This document shows, in pieces, positions 44,601 through 54,900 of a stretch of 64,000 nt of DNA. This DNA is from Lodderomyces elongisporus (lineage: Eukaryota > Ascomycota > Pichiomycetes > Serinales > Debaryomycetaceae), in assembly GCF_030384665.1 (NCBI RefSeq), contig NC_083677.1:1423501-1487500 (forward strand). The letters are read 5' to 3'. The stretch's first letter is position 1, and each line of letters starts with the position of its first letter. Below the pieces are notes generated by a model. The model worked only from the letters and a program-made list of their open reading frames with translations. It was not told the DNA's origin and searched no databases. Position numbers and translations under genes: made by a program.

Positions 44601-44688
44601 TGGCGAACACAAGTTGACGTGTTGGGTCATTTGTGACTCTTACCTTGATGCCGATAAGGAGGCCAATTTCACAATCTCAATAGTCTGA
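38638..44688 (+). CDS. BRR2: U5 snRNP Ski2-like RNA helicase Brr2
   Basis: The 2,016-residue product has two helicase-Sec63 cassettes. The first is active-looking: Walker A GAGKT at 398-402, DEIH at 505-508, SATLPNYNDV, and the LGRAGRPRYD motif VI. The second is degenerate: the P-loop position reads GINQGQEKL (1231-1239) and the DExH box DDLH (1331-1334). One intact plus one decayed cassette, the LPEGTF...YD element before the first cassette, and the terminal CDSYLDADKE identify Brr2 rather than the related Slh1, whose cassettes are both intact. Brr2 unwinds U4/U6 during spliceosome activation. Oddities are a poly-Gln run near residues 127-139 in the regulatory N-terminal region and an acidic run near 1675-1690. 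A CTG at 40327 (residue 564) sits where Brr2 relatives have Ser or Asn before SFRP. Confidence 0.95.
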   Translation: MSEVHGELPKGDSLVNTNINTTTAATAATATAASAYKFEEAYDTFLTKIRSYLLDASPEIITSAVEILLEILGSDTINVTTKRKEINALLKIQVKDEELSQLIQLANLHNSFLHKHEIDQAGEKHHHQQQQQQQQQQIVTVDIEMDEEEDGNQLEGGEVYSKEVVELEDEEDEQVNDQKEDYDDSIERGVASQVAFNWQIFKSRMARIGIEIETVSKILSDKTIDASKVLKEKLKHLIEDSALVDKIVEDRWRIVFTKRLEENETTLSLKKIMKEMFLLRLYNLAMELIFTEKDQRHITQELTRRRFYEEKATELKVTLPEGTFQEKLPSYDIITVPPPLAKQKNVEKDELLPTSSLPAWAREVFPTNETTTFNRIQSKIYPKAFGSDENLLICAPTGAGKTNVAMLTMLRAISNHRFNDAINKDQFKIVYIAPLKALVLEQVREFQRRLTPVFGLVVNELTGDASLSQQQIKETNVLITTPEKWDIITRENHEYLSLIKLVIIDEIHLLHDQRGPVLESIIARINRDQENEVRIVGLSATLPNYNDVAKFIGANEEGIFYFDLSYRPCPLEQKFVVIKDQKALKKRLAIDEACYDLVHKTLKQNHQLIVFVHLRNETVSTAEYLINRLLDQELDLNLVAEDSTREILSQESAQVTNAKLQRILGSGIGAHHAGLSKEERTLVEDLFAQGHLKVLVSTATLAWGVNLPAHTVIIKGTEVYSPESGSWMQLSPQDVFQMLGRAGRPRYDKNGEGVIITTQDEIQYYLAILNQQYPIESQMLNKLIDSMNAEVVRGSIKTLESAVDWLGHTYLYVRMLQLPSLYMLGGNGNGIGKGKRDDPSLYVKRAEMAHVALTVLQRCRLIEYDNGLVKATELGKIASYHYISYQTINRYNSLLKPWHKESDIIRVFAQSDEFQLLPVRREERLEISKLMEKCPFPIREPPIEPVAKISILFQTYISRLHLEGYALIADMIYIKQSADRLLHALYELAILKKWSSLAKYTLELAKMAKQRMWLCDSPLRQFGSLVPRDIIRASESSHLPWLQYFNLTTEELAEVLYLKGGNARLAMQYISSFPKIEIVDYAVQPISDEFMRIKVEVRPEWDWIWEVHGRQEVFEVILEDCNGLRLLLHRQVFVRQLQIGENRILEFHVPLSKPLSPNLILSFVSAKWVNCTWKTAIVTDLTIPKDKSYYTARTNQLDDAHVHEFENIPPVFSQEVYDIICDEDQQNCFIGINQGQEKLHVPDLAISRHLQQSNGRAVYITSKQTSIDQYVQRFAKSNEANIFKLTGDLKIDVQGYNKSQIIVGKPEYFYSLVRRWKTLKSVRSIGLLILDDLHLMEANPVYEFLLTRVRLLRSQYSHETSLRLVAISYPLMDVRDVCTWLDIKKANIVNFPASVREHDILQIDLTIDDNSNVNGSDDGEHEYLNDVPSYIEMGKKVLIYANSNEMALKIAKQSAFNFKAGIDAQKFVDKVKSVQLKAFLKDAGVALYLNTFSDLDKKIAKHLFANGTVSVLIATRESEDFSILADVVMIDKTQYLDNYEHREIDYNVTTIFDMIGSCLSLQNDGHIYMQTSSEMVNYYLSFINTGIMVESQLRSHVHEFFIAGIVDKLLRQRAECLDLLTHSFFYRRLLSNPSYYNCKDISSDGLSEYLSMIIESVVDDLVQNGFIEEKGDESSSDDDDDDNEEEEDNLQFATLNKALIASHYGLSYDTLNFFGGLSEASKLKDILLALANAVEFENIPIRNGEDKLLTSLAKKMPIKLNGGTQVNITPFTKVFILIQAFISRVKFPDTLRFDVEKILEVLMSKLLNACIDMLSGEGHLNAMLLMDLSQMITQRTWSFENHLRQIPHFDNEALLKRCKEHNVTSVYDIMSLEDDERDEVLQIPEDDERLNDVAAFVNKYPNVKLTYDLQKTSVEVDESVLLSVSLERDEEMESLEVVSNGLPILKTENWWIVVGVPSSGQSQLYAIKKCQISQLEQTFNIEFNVPTVGEHKLTCWVICDSYLDADKEANFTISIV

Positions 44689-44714
44689 GAGAGAGAGAGA
44701 GAGAGAGAGAGAGG
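44687..44714. repeat. GA dinucleotide run at the BRR2 stop codon
   Basis: Fourteen GA units start inside the TGA stop codon of BRR2. Length changes here would alter only the 3' UTR. Confidence 0.9.
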
Positions 44715-45408
44715 TAAAATAGAAACAGAAAGAAATAATGTAAAGACTTGTGATGGAAGTTAGAGTACGAGGGTATAAAGATTAAGAAGAAAATAATAAA
44801 TAGATCAATAAAATTATGGAGTACACCAATGGAATGTTTATTTCTATAAAACGACAACGATTACAACGTTGCACAAAAGAAATTTCTACATACATAAATA
44901 TACATACAACTTGAGAAACTTAAAAGAACTGAAACGAATTGAAAATACACACACACACATTTCCCAATAAGGTCAAATAATTTCCATATTTTCTAAATGG
45001 CACATCTAAGTTCATGATAATCGAGCCAAGACCATCTGTTGTCATGAGCAGATCTCGTGAAACGTAAAAAGATTAAAAGTAAAAAACAGAATACATATTA
45101 AAAAAATAATACAAATTAAATTTTTTCTTTATTTTTTATTTTTTATTTTTTTATTTTTTATTTTTTCTTCTTCTTCTTCTCGGTTACGAAATTCAATAAA
45201 GACTTCCAATACTTGTTGAAAAATTATGAATCATCATTTCATTATATAACGCAGTGGAAGCCCTCGAGGAGACTTGTTCTTATTTTTGATCTTGATTTTT
45301 TTTATTATTTTTTTTTTTTGACTTGTTGCGTTTTCTTCTTCCTTTAGTAGATTATACCATTCAATAATCTATTCACCCAATACTTTGCTATCAGACAATC
45401 GACCAACT
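44689..45408. other. BRR2-TRP4 spacer
   Basis: About 720 bp of A/T-rich sequence with a CA run (44948-44960), alternating T5A runs (45120-45165), a TTC run (45166-45180) and a T-tract (45296-45320) before TRP4. I see no perfect Gcn4 site. No gene is seen. Confidence 0.6.
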
Positions 45409-46518
45409 ATGATGCATTCAAATCCTGCGACCGATAAGGTACTCACAAGTTATATCAAGTCACTTTTACCGTCCCCGCCACAGTTACTGCCGAATGACCT
45501 TGCACAGGTGATTAGACTAATTTTCACTGGTGCAGCATCCGATATCCAAATAGCATCCTTTTTATGTGCATTGAGAATGCGAGGCTTGGACCAGGAGTCC
45601 GACTACATTGCTGCAGCCGTCGACACCGTGTTGGATTTTGCAGAGACCATTGGTGACCACTTGATTGATGAACGTGGATACATTGATATTGTGGGCACTG
45701 GAGGTGACGGACAGGACACATTCAATGTGTCGACATCTTCAGCTATTGTTGCAGCCGGAATGGGATTACCGGTGTGCAAACATGGTGGAAAGGCAAGCAC
45801 CTCAAAGCTGGGGTCAGGAGATTTACTAAAGTCCTTGGGGGTCGACTTATCGAGGATAAATGTTGTCACTTTACCCGAGATTGTGAAAAAATCGAAATTT
45901 TGTTTCTTATTTGCACCATCATTCCACCCAGGTATGGGCATTGTTAGCAATGTGCGAGCGCAATTGGGTGTGCCTACAATCTTTAACATCTTGGGTCCGT
46001 TGATCAATCCAATCCCAATACAATCGAGGATACTCGGAGTCTACAGCGAGAAATTGGGAGAAAACTATGCAAAAGCTGCATCGATATTAGCAAAGAAAAG
46101 CCACATCCATAAGAGAACAATGGTTGTGTTTGGAGAATGTGTTCTTGATGAAATTGCACCAAAAGGATATACGAAAATCTGGATGGTTGAGGAAAATGGA
46201 GAAATAACAATAGACAGGATCTCACCAAAGGATTTCGGCTTACCTGAACATGACATATCATCAGTGAAATCAGGCACACCCGACGAAAACGCGCAGATTT
46301 TGGACCATGTTTTGAAACAAGACAATGATGAGTTCAAGATTGTTGAAGGCCGCCCTAATCATCCAATCGTGGATTATATCTTGTTAAATTCTGCAGCACT
46401 TGCTTACGTTTCCGGAATCTCACACGATTGGAAAGGCGGCGTTGAGCTTGCAAAGAAATCGATTGTGACTGGTGAAGCCTTTAAGGCCTTGCAAGACTTG
46501 AAAAATGCAATTGCCTAA
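45409..46518 (+). CDS. TRP4: Anthranilate phosphoribosyltransferase
   Basis: I start at the ATG at 45409 (369 residues, similar to yeast Trp4 at 380); the eight codons upstream begin with TTG, and a second ATG at 45412 is also possible. The enzyme joins anthranilate to PRPP in tryptophan synthesis. The PRPP-binding glycine-rich motif GTGGDGQDTFNVST starts 32 codons before the KHGGKASTSKLGSGDLL loop, and PSFHPGM and FNILGPLINP are also typical. A short helical N-terminal domain precedes the catalytic core. The gene is convergent with RPO31. Confidence 0.96.
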   Translation: MMHSNPATDKVLTSYIKSLLPSPPQLLPNDLAQVIRLIFTGAASDIQIASFLCALRMRGLDQESDYIAAAVDTVLDFAETIGDHLIDERGYIDIVGTGGDGQDTFNVSTSSAIVAAGMGLPVCKHGGKASTSKLGSGDLLKSLGVDLSRINVVTLPEIVKKSKFCFLFAPSFHPGMGIVSNVRAQLGVPTIFNILGPLINPIPIQSRILGVYSEKLGENYAKAASILAKKSHIHKRTMVVFGECVLDEIAPKGYTKIWMVEENGEITIDRISPKDFGLPEHDISSVKSGTPDENAQILDHVLKQDNDEFKIVEGRPNHPIVDYILLNSAALAYVSGISHDWKGGVELAKKSIVTGEAFKALQDLKNAIA

Positions 46519-46946
46519 GCTGATTAGAAGCACATTTTAGCTGAAAAGTTAATGAGATAAAGAAAAAGAGAGAAAGAGAAAGAGAAAGAGAAAGAGGAAG
46601 AGGAAGAGGAAGAGGAAGAAAAGGAAATTTAAAGATTATTTCTTCTTTTTCTTCTTTTTCCAGTACCAAAAAAAAAAAAACATTTATAGAGTAAAATATT
46701 TCTAGAGCTGATGCACATGTCTTTTGACATTATAAAGTCTGTACTATAAATAAGTCTATATGTCTGTGTCCATGTGTGTAATTATACAAGAATTTTGTTA
46801 TAGAACGTTAGTAACTTGAGTTTTCGTTCCTTTTTCGTTCCCTTTTCGTTCCCTTTTTATTCCCTTTTTTAAATTTGTTTTTCTTTTTAATACTTTTATT
46901 CTTGTTTCTAGTTCTTCAAGATTGGCCAAGCCCCCTTTTTTTTAGC
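46519..46946. other. Convergent TRP4-RPO31 spacer
   Basis: About 430 bp between two 3' ends. It contains a GAAA/GGAA purine run (46560-46625), an A-tract at 46667, and TTCGTTCC/TTTCGTTCCC repeats (46823-46860). No gene is seen. Confidence 0.7.
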
Positions 46947-49900
46947 CTAGGCAGCAACAGGAACTTGACAACATGATTCAAACAAAGTCTGTTTTCTTCT
47001 CAATACCTTATCACTGAAATTTGATGATTTCACCAATTTAAACGCACCAGTTCCAATTGCCATCGTCTGTCCCAAAATAATACATTCTGAAACACCTTCA
47101 ATCTTATCACGCTTCATGTAGAAGGCAGCGTCGAACAAATGATCAGTTGTCTTTTCGAAAGATGCCAATTGTAAAACAGAGTCTCTCATTTTACTCAAAC
47201 CAAAACGTGTGATACCCAAGACTTCACCTTTGTATGTCATGACATCACCTAAAAGCTGAATATGTCTAGGATCAACACTCATACCATAGTTACTCATAGT
47301 ATAATCAATTTCTCTAATAATGGACGAACGTGCAGCTTCGATACCTAAAATCTCATTGACTTCAAGCACGTGATTGGTAGTAGTCTTGGTTCCAACAATA
47401 CCTTCAGTATTCATCACATCTTTCAAACCATACCCTTCAACCAAAAGTTCCTTCTTATTATCATCTTTGATGTTGATCACAGCACGGAAAATATTTGGAA
47501 GACCTTTGATACAAATATCTGGAAGCACACGCTTAAGCAGTTGCATACGGAAAAAAAGATTGTTACGTTGGTCTTCGCCACTCTTTAAACTCTCGGTTTT
47601 TGATTCAGTAACCCGGCACGCAACCAAGATACGATCCTTACCCATGACCGAGACATCACTCTGCGAAATTTTCAATTTTGGCGCCTTGCAAATTGCCTCA
47701 GCAATGTTGCTGATATCCAATTCCAATTGCAATTTTTCAATTGAATCCAAGTCAACTTTGATCGACAAAAAGGCCAAGTTATCCTTGTATACATCCTCAA
47801 TATAGATGGAAACATCCTTGAGTGATGTCTTCTCAATTCTTCCTTTTGCTACACGCGCAGCAATTTCGTCATCTTCATTCACCAATACGGCGTTAATAAT
47901 CGGCGTAGAAATCGTTTTGGAGGCATTAATAATTTCCTTAATACGGGGCACACCTAAGGTAACATTCATAGAAGCAACACCGGCAAAATGGAAAGTCTTT
48001 AAGGTCATTTGTGTACCTGGTTCACCAATAGATTGTGCACCAATTGCACCAACTGCTGTACCGGCTTCAACTTTGGCTCTTGAATACTTATAAAGACATT
48101 GAGTAAGGAAGATTTTAACTGTTTTTTTAGAGATCTTCATAAGCTGGTCGATAGCATTGACTTTGGAAGCATCCTCGTCTAGTACCATTTCGTCTTGATC
48201 GCTTGACTGCTTATCAAAAGTAAAATAAGGCTTGAGTCCACGCTCTTCTCGCAACCTTGCCAATCGTTCTGCTTTTTGTGCCATAAAATCTCGCACTGAG
48301 CGATAGAATTCACGTTGAGCATCTTTTTGATCAACCAATTGATCTTCAGTCTTTCCCTCCTCATCTCCGGTCTTTAAAGCTTCTTCACGTGGTCTCAAGG
48401 TCTGCTCCACCACATCCATAATTTGGTATGGTAACAACGACTTGTCGTTGGCACTGAATGTTAAGTTATATGCATGATCCCATTGTCGAATGAAATTGAC
48501 TGGTTTTGCATCACCTTCCATATCGTACGGGTCTAATCCATCACCACCGTATGTGAATTGAACAATACCATTGGATGAGTTTCTCACAGTGTCATCATAT
48601 TGTGCAGACAAATCCTCCAAAGACTTCATCAATCTTCGTGACATGTAACCTGTTTCTGCAGTTTTAACAGCAGTGTCAACCAAACCTTCTCTACCAGAGA
48701 TGGCATGGAACAAAAACTCTGGTGGTGATAAACCACTAAAGAAAGAATTTCTAACAAAACCCTTCGATTGCGGTGTCTTTGAGTTCTTAGTGAAATGTGG
48801 CAATGAACGATCTTGAAATCCATCAGGAACACGATGTCCTGATATAATCTGTTGACCAACAACTGCCACCATTTGAGAAACGTTCACAATGGAACCTTTA
48901 GAACCACATGTTGCCATAATCAATGGTGCATTAAGCGAATCCAATTCTCTAATACATTCATTACCAACTTCTTCTCTCACCTTGGAAAGCAAACCACCAA
49001 TCTTAGCTTCCAAAGTCTCCTCTTCGTTACAACCCGGTTGTGTTTCCAATTTACCTCTATTAAATAAGTCAATGAGCTGGTCACACTTGAGGTATGCTTG
49101 CTCAACCATCAACTCCTTTTTCTGTCTCAATTCAGTTGCGGGAGTCACATCATTGATACCAATAGAGAAACCTCTATTTCCCAAGTATCTGGCACACAAC
49201 TTGGCCATTCTATTCATTGCTGCTGCAGCCTCGTGCGGACCGTAATCTCGTAGAATCACGTAAAACACTGAATCCTTCTTACCATCACCAAGAGTAGACT
49301 TGTCCATCAATCCGCTTAGGATTTGTGAGCCTCTAATGACAACATAACCATCATTTGTAGACATTTCCGGAGGAAAACCTTTAGGGGCTGGATGACACGT
49401 CTTGTTCTTTGCATTAAGATTGATAATAACTTTACTCTGTTTATTTGGCTTGATCAAGAGCGAAAACACTTGTTTACCTGTCCACAACATAACTGGTTTG
49501 AAAATAGCAGGTGGCGGAATGTCGAAATGAATGTCGGCATCAGACATCATGCTTAGTAACTGCACTAATGAGGCACGATCCAAAAAAGTATCCTTGTGGG
49601 ATATCAAGTATGAACCAGTAATGAAATCTTGCGTAGCGGCAATAATAGGCTCACCCGATTTGGGAGTTAACAAGTTGTTCTTCACTCCCATTAAGTTGAT
49701 AGCCTCTGCTCTTGCCTCCTCCGTTTGTGGAACATGCAAGTTCATTTCATCACCATCGAAATCAGCATTATATGGAGTACAAACACATTCGTTCAAACGG
49801 AAGGTTCTCCATGGACGAATCTTTGCGTAATGTGATAAGATGGATAACCTATGCAATGATGGCTGTCTATTAAACAAAACAACATCACCATCTTCGATAT

Positions 49901-51299
49901 GTCGTTCAACCAAATCTCCCACTTGCAAGCTTCTTGCGAGCTTGTGACGATCACCAAATCGCAAGTTTCTTTTTCCTGGCTCATTTTGCTTTTGCACATA
50001 ATTTGCACCAGGATGGTGATCGGGACCATTTATGATAAGCTGCTGCAATTTTCTCTTGTTGTATCTTGTACATTTCTCAGGGTACGTCAAGACTTTTGCC
50101 ACTCTGTCGGGCACAGCAACTTCATCAATCTTCAAATTCGGATCGGGTGAAATAACCGTTCTTCCTGAAAAGTCCACTCTCTTACCTGACAAGTTTCCTC
50201 TAAAACGACCCTGTTTACCCTTTAATCTTTGACAAAAGCCTCTAATTGGTTTAGAAGATTTAGACCCACCTCCGCCGCCACCTCCCACCGAGGGAATAAG
50301 AGCTGGATTGGCGGAATCTGAATTGATATACATTGCCACCGACAATTGTAAATAGTCCCATTGTTCCATCAAATTGTTCATTGAGATACCTTTTGCAATA
50401 CCAGCCTTGATCATCGACGAGGTCCAGACAATCTCAGTAAGCTTAACAGTTAAATCATCTTCGTTAGATTGTGCATCCATCATGACTGAGGGTCTGATAC
50501 AAACTGGTGGTGCTGGCAAGTATCTCCAAATGTACATCTCTGGTCTTCCTCCTCTCAAGGGGTCCATTCCAAATAACTCACAGTCCGATGGTGTTATTTG
50601 CTTGAACAAATTCAATGTCTTTAATGGATTAAAGTCCTCGGTAATTCTTTTTGCATACTTTTCCAACTCTGGGTTACGCATAAATACCTGCTCGATCTCC
50701 TTGTCCCATTCCTCCTTTTCCGGAGTATCTTTCTTTCCAATCCACCTGAATGTATCGTGAACAATCTTGAGTGCTGCTGGACCTGCACCACTTGCTGCTT
50801 TCTTCACCACTCCATTAACATGATTACATTTCAAGCATCTTCTTTGCTTTTTACATTGATCAGAAACTTTTTTCAAAATCTTCATTCTTTTCAAATTATC
50901 GATATCTGGTTTTCGTAGTTCATTTAGAAATTGACGTTTATTTTTTTCATCCAAAAGTACCGCAGCACAGTTCTTACATATACACTGCAAAACTGTGATG
51001 ATGGCCTTGAAGTATCCAACGTGAAAAACAGGCAATGCTAGCTTAATATGACCGAAATGGCCCTGGCACGAGGCAAGGTTCCCATGACAAGTAGAACATT
51101 CTTGTGCATTTGATGATGTACCCATTCGTGGATCCAAAGCACCCCCGGCTTTGGCTGTTCTACCTTTCTCCAAATCGTAAAGGTCTCTGGTTTGCACCTC
51201 CACTTCCGATTGCGCTACTATATCATCTGCTGAAAGGGCGCTGAATTCTAACCCACTGATGCATTTCGGGGTTCTTGCAATTACCACATCCTTCCCCAT
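46947..51299 (-). CDS. RPO31: RNA polymerase III largest subunit (C160)
   Basis: The 1,450-residue product (yeast 1,460) transcribes tRNA, 5S rRNA and other small RNAs. The N-terminal zinc site is C68-x2-C71-x6-C78 with His81 and His84 nearby; a second Cys cluster lies near residues 107-160. The catalytic Mg-binding motif NADFDGD is at 511-517. The switch and lid area RGFCQRLKGKQGRFRGNLSG is preceded by a run of seven glycines that looks like a local insertion. The bridge-helix and trigger-loop region (EPGTQMTLKTFHFAG) is intact. There is no C-terminal heptad tail, as expected for Pol III. It is transcribed away from GAT1's 3' end. Confidence 0.98.
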   Translation of the reverse strand: MGKDVVIARTPKCISGLEFSALSADDIVAQSEVEVQTRDLYDLEKGRTAKAGGALDPRMGTSSNAQECSTCHGNLASCQGHFGHIKLALPVFHVGYFKAIITVLQCICKNCAAVLLDEKNKRQFLNELRKPDIDNLKRMKILKKVSDQCKKQRRCLKCNHVNGVVKKAASGAGPAALKIVHDTFRWIGKKDTPEKEEWDKEIEQVFMRNPELEKYAKRITEDFNPLKTLNLFKQITPSDCELFGMDPLRGGRPEMYIWRYLPAPPVCIRPSVMMDAQSNEDDLTVKLTEIVWTSSMIKAGIAKGISMNNLMEQWDYLQLSVAMYINSDSANPALIPSVGGGGGGGSKSSKPIRGFCQRLKGKQGRFRGNLSGKRVDFSGRTVISPDPNLKIDEVAVPDRVAKVLTYPEKCTRYNKRKLQQLIINGPDHHPGANYVQKQNEPGKRNLRFGDRHKLARSLQVGDLVERHIEDGDVVLFNRQPSLHRLSILSHYAKIRPWRTFRLNECVCTPYNADFDGDEMNLHVPQTEEARAEAINLMGVKNNLLTPKSGEPIIAATQDFITGSYLISHKDTFLDRASLVQLLSMMSDADIHFDIPPPAIFKPVMLWTGKQVFSLLIKPNKQSKVIINLNAKNKTCHPAPKGFPPEMSTNDGYVVIRGSQILSGLMDKSTLGDGKKDSVFYVILRDYGPHEAAAAMNRMAKLCARYLGNRGFSIGINDVTPATELRQKKELMVEQAYLKCDQLIDLFNRGKLETQPGCNEEETLEAKIGGLLSKVREEVGNECIRELDSLNAPLIMATCGSKGSIVNVSQMVAVVGQQIISGHRVPDGFQDRSLPHFTKNSKTPQSKGFVRNSFFSGLSPPEFLFHAISGREGLVDTAVKTAETGYMSRRLMKSLEDLSAQYDDTVRNSSNGIVQFTYGGDGLDPYDMEGDAKPVNFIRQWDHAYNLTFSANDKSLLPYQIMDVVEQTLRPREEALKTGDEEGKTEDQLVDQKDAQREFYRSVRDFMAQKAERLARLREERGLKPYFTFDKQSSDQDEMVLDEDASKVNAIDQLMKISKKTVKIFLTQCLYKYSRAKVEAGTAVGAIGAQSIGEPGTQMTLKTFHFAGVASMNVTLGVPRIKEIINASKTISTPIINAVLVNEDDEIAARVAKGRIEKTSLKDVSIYIEDVYKDNLAFLSIKVDLDSIEKLQLELDISNIAEAICKAPKLKISQSDVSVMGKDRILVACRVTESKTESLKSGEDQRNNLFFRMQLLKRVLPDICIKGLPNIFRAVINIKDDNKKELLVEGYGLKDVMNTEGIVGTKTTTNHVLEVNEILGIEAARSSIIREIDYTMSNYGMSVDPRHIQLLGDVMTYKGEVLGITRFGLSKMRDSVLQLASFEKTTDHLFDAAFYMKRDKIEGVSECIILGQTMAIGTGAFKLVKSSNFSDKVLRRKQTLFESCCQVPVAA

Positions 51300-51998
51300 G
51301 ATTGGATATATCTATGTGGCTCTGCTTAATCAAGGTATTTGCTTTCGTGAAATGATTAAAAACAACTAAAGGAAAAAGGAAAAAAAAAGCAAAGCAAAGC
51401 AAAACTGGAAAGAAGTTTGACAAGCTATGAATAAAGGTTTGTTATTGGGCGGACTCGGTGAAGCGGTTCTTTACTGTGGAAAGGGATGTGAAGATGATTC
51501 TAGCTGTTATCTGATTTGAATAAGATTTGATCTCAAAATGTATAGCGAAGACCTTTTATATTTTTCTTTCCTTCCCTAGATGTGAGTGCAAACAGAAAAA
51601 AAAAATTAAAAAAAATTAAAAAAGTACAAAAAAAAAAGGGTAAAGAAAAGAAAGAGACAAAAACAAAATGAAGATCAAGAAATTCCCACGCACTAGAGAA
51701 AATATATGCACCTATATGGATATCGGGTGTTCAAATGGTCTATTGCAAAAGAATCAAACTTTTGTGTATAATGAGACCATTGCGAGGAATATGGAGAATA
51801 TTGAAAGTATGAACGTTTCCATATTATATGAGTGTGAAATCAGCCAATATATGTTTAGATTGTTTTTCTTTTGTTTTCTGTTTTCTTCCTTTTTTTTTTT
51901 GAGTTACTTTTACACTAATAGTAATGAAATAAAAAGTATCAACAAGACATATATTAATTTAGATTAAAAAAACTTACAACTTGTCAAAATTAGCAACT
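51300..51998. other. RPO31 promoter and GAT1 3' flank
   Basis: About 700 bp. A minus-strand TATAAAAG (51553-51560) lies 255 bp before RPO31. A-tracts occur at 51380 and 51598-51640. A 99-codon plus-strand frame (51668-51967) ends in a Phe-rich stretch created by a T-tract; it is antisense to the expected GAT1 3' UTR and probably not a gene. Confidence 0.6.
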
Positions 51999-54900
51999 TT
52001 AGTAGTTGGCGCGTAGCCAGTCCCAATCGTTTAAGCTACCATCATCATTAGTAATATCCATGCGCGAATGAGAGTCATCGTCATTAGTGCCATTTTGTTG
52101 AACAAACATTCCTCCAATTCCTCCAACTCCGCCCATTCCGCCCATTCCGCCCATGCCATTCATGCCACCCATACCTTCAACACTTTGCGTTGCCAGTGAA
52201 TAGCTCATTCTATTACCCGACGGAGAATCCAATTCCATTTTTGCTATTGAAGAGTAATTCGAAAATTGTGCGTTTTGACGAGATAAGGAGACCGATGATG
52301 CCGACGAATGAAAGTTAAAGTCTGTAGGTACATCATTAGGATGGGCGTAAGACATTACGTCGTTTTCTCCACGCGCTCTCCAAATGGTGCTGTTGGGTAA
52401 TGACGAAGACACAAACGGTGCTGACTCTGAGCTTATACCTAGACTAGAGTCTATATTCTTTGCAAGCATACTCTCTGCTAATTTTTGACTCAGCTTATTT
52501 CTCCTCATGCTTGGTCGTCTCTTCCTTACTGCACCACCACCAACGGTAGTGGAATTAGTAGAAACGGTACCTGCAGAAGCAGTACTATTTGATGCACTGC
52601 TAACACTTTTTTTATCCTCCCGCTTGATCGAAGTAGGGTTAAGATCATCACCGTCTGCCATATCCTTTTTGTTCTTGATGCTGTTTTTATTGTTATTACC
52701 ATTATTATTATTGTTATTATTGTTGTTGTTGTTGTTGTAATTGTTACTGTTCTTGGTATTGTCTGATCCGTTTTTGGTATCCCCACTGGCACCACCATTG
52801 CCATTATTAGTGCCACCACGTTGTCTCTTTTTAATCACATCTGTTTTCAAACTCAAAGGTCTAACAGTTCCATGGAGTTTAAGGAATAGTCCGCATGCAT
52901 TACATAATGGCTGTCCTTGAGGATTACGTCTCCATAACGGTGTAGTTTTAGTATGGCAATTTGAGCACGAAACACCCGAATTATCTCCAGAATTGTCTTT
53001 GTCATTGTTTTTGTTGGTTTTGTTATTATTGTTGTGGTGTTTTGCTGAGCCAGATCCAGATCCGGTTCCCGTGCTTGTAGATTCTGAAGGACTAACACCC
53101 TTTTTCGAAACCCTACTTGTTGCCGCGCCTCCCAATCCCCCTATTCCTCCTGTCGTCGTCGCGGTTGCTGTTGTTGTTGTTGTAGGTGCTGCTAATGAAG
53201 ATGTTGTTGTTGTTGTTTTACTATTTTTCAGCTTCCGCTTCTTGAGCGAGTCAGCTGGCGACTTGTCTTTCAACAATGGATCTATCAGATCTTCGTTTTG
53301 ACTTGGTAACGTGAAATCCATACTTGTGTTTCGACTTAAAAGTGGGTCATTGTTGAATAGTGTTTTGCTCATTTGACCAATAGGCGTCTGACTTTGCGAT
53401 CGATTGATGAGTGGATTGCTATTTGGTGCAAATTGCTGAATCGGATCGGAAAATTGCTGTGATGAGTTGGAGAATTGGTAAATCAGATTATACTCTGGTA
53501 AAGATACCAACGACTCTTCGCGTATCAAATTTGTCGGTGTTGTAGTACCAGTATTTGTCATGGGAACCGGCACAGAACCTGAAGATTTCAACAGTGGATG
53601 GGCACTGAATTCGTCAAACATATTTGAATGACTTTGTTGGTTGAATAGACCTTGTTCCATTAAAGAAGTTGATGAGCGATGTGTTACTGATGGCACAATT
53701 GTAGGTACAGAAGTTGATGCTGTTGGAATATGACTTGCAGATGAATTCATCATATCATCAAAGAAAGGATTGTCAAACGAGGAAGTAAGACTATCGTGGT
53801 ATGAATGTGGGTTGAGTGTACCCTGGAAATTTGTGTTGGGGCCTTCATATGCAAGTGGGTCTAATGAAAATTCAAATGCAGAAGAGTGTGGATCAAGATC
53901 GAAGCTGGCATGAACAGATGGTATATCACTACCAACTTGATTGTGGTGCCTATTAGACAAATTTTGGTCATGAAACCCGTTTATGGACAGTGCTGAGTCA
54001 AAATGCGAATTTGCAAAGTCCATATGCAGCTGATTTTGTTGTTGTTGTTGTTGATGATGATGTTGTTGGTGATGTTGTTGTTGATTTTGTTGGTGATGAT
54101 GGTTGCGGTTGGCATGTAGTTGTTGAGATAGGTTTGACAGCGGCTTGTTTCCCATCAATCCTGGTGAAAACGGAGCAGTTCTCATTTTGGGATAGCTGGT
54201 TATTGAGGTCATTCCCCCGCTAAAAGATTCGTCCTGGTGGCTGCGGTTTTGGTTATGATTGTTAGAGTTGGACCACCTCTGATTAGACTGTTGATTGTTT
54301 CTTGCTCTACTATTATCTTGTTTTCTGTTAAATCTGACATGTGTATCGGCAGCGCCCATTTTTCTAATGTGAGCCACATAATCGAAATCCTCAGCTCCCG
54401 GGTCAGAGGAAGCGTCATTGCTATGAAAATTAACCCTATTCAGTGGCAGTTGCAGTTGCAAATTAAATTGCAGCTGCAATTGCGTATTTGCGACGGGGGT
54501 ATGCCTATTACCGCGCTGTGGCTTAAAATTGTCGAGGTGTGGCTCGGTGTCGTTATCGTCACCACGTTTTAAGCCAAAGCTACCACGGCTTCCACAGCTT
54601 TCACGGCTTTCAGTTGCATGCCCTCCCGAGCCCAAACTCGAATGAACACTATTACCACCACTTGGACCCAAACTCCAACTTTGCATATGGCCCAGGCTAT
54701 GACCTTGTCTCTCTCTTATATCTGAATCTGAATCTAGAGTGCTACTCGTTTCACCTCCACTTGTATTTAAAAACATCATTCTCCAAGTCAAGTTCTCCAT
54801 CCGTGTCTTGTATGGCAAAGAGTCCTTTGCTTTGTTATATAATTTCCATAGCCCTTCAATACTTTCTTCCTCGTTTAATAGTAAATGTGAGAGATGAACA

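Noticed and set aside
38638..44688. Slh1 (RQT helicase) instead of Brr2
   Set aside because: Slh1 has two intact cassettes; here the second is degenerate, and the C-terminal DSYLDADKE and the LPEGTF element fit Brr2.
51668..51967. 99-codon ORF beside GAT1
   Set aside because: Its C-terminal third is a T-tract-derived Phe run and it is antisense to the expected 3' UTR; no motif seen.
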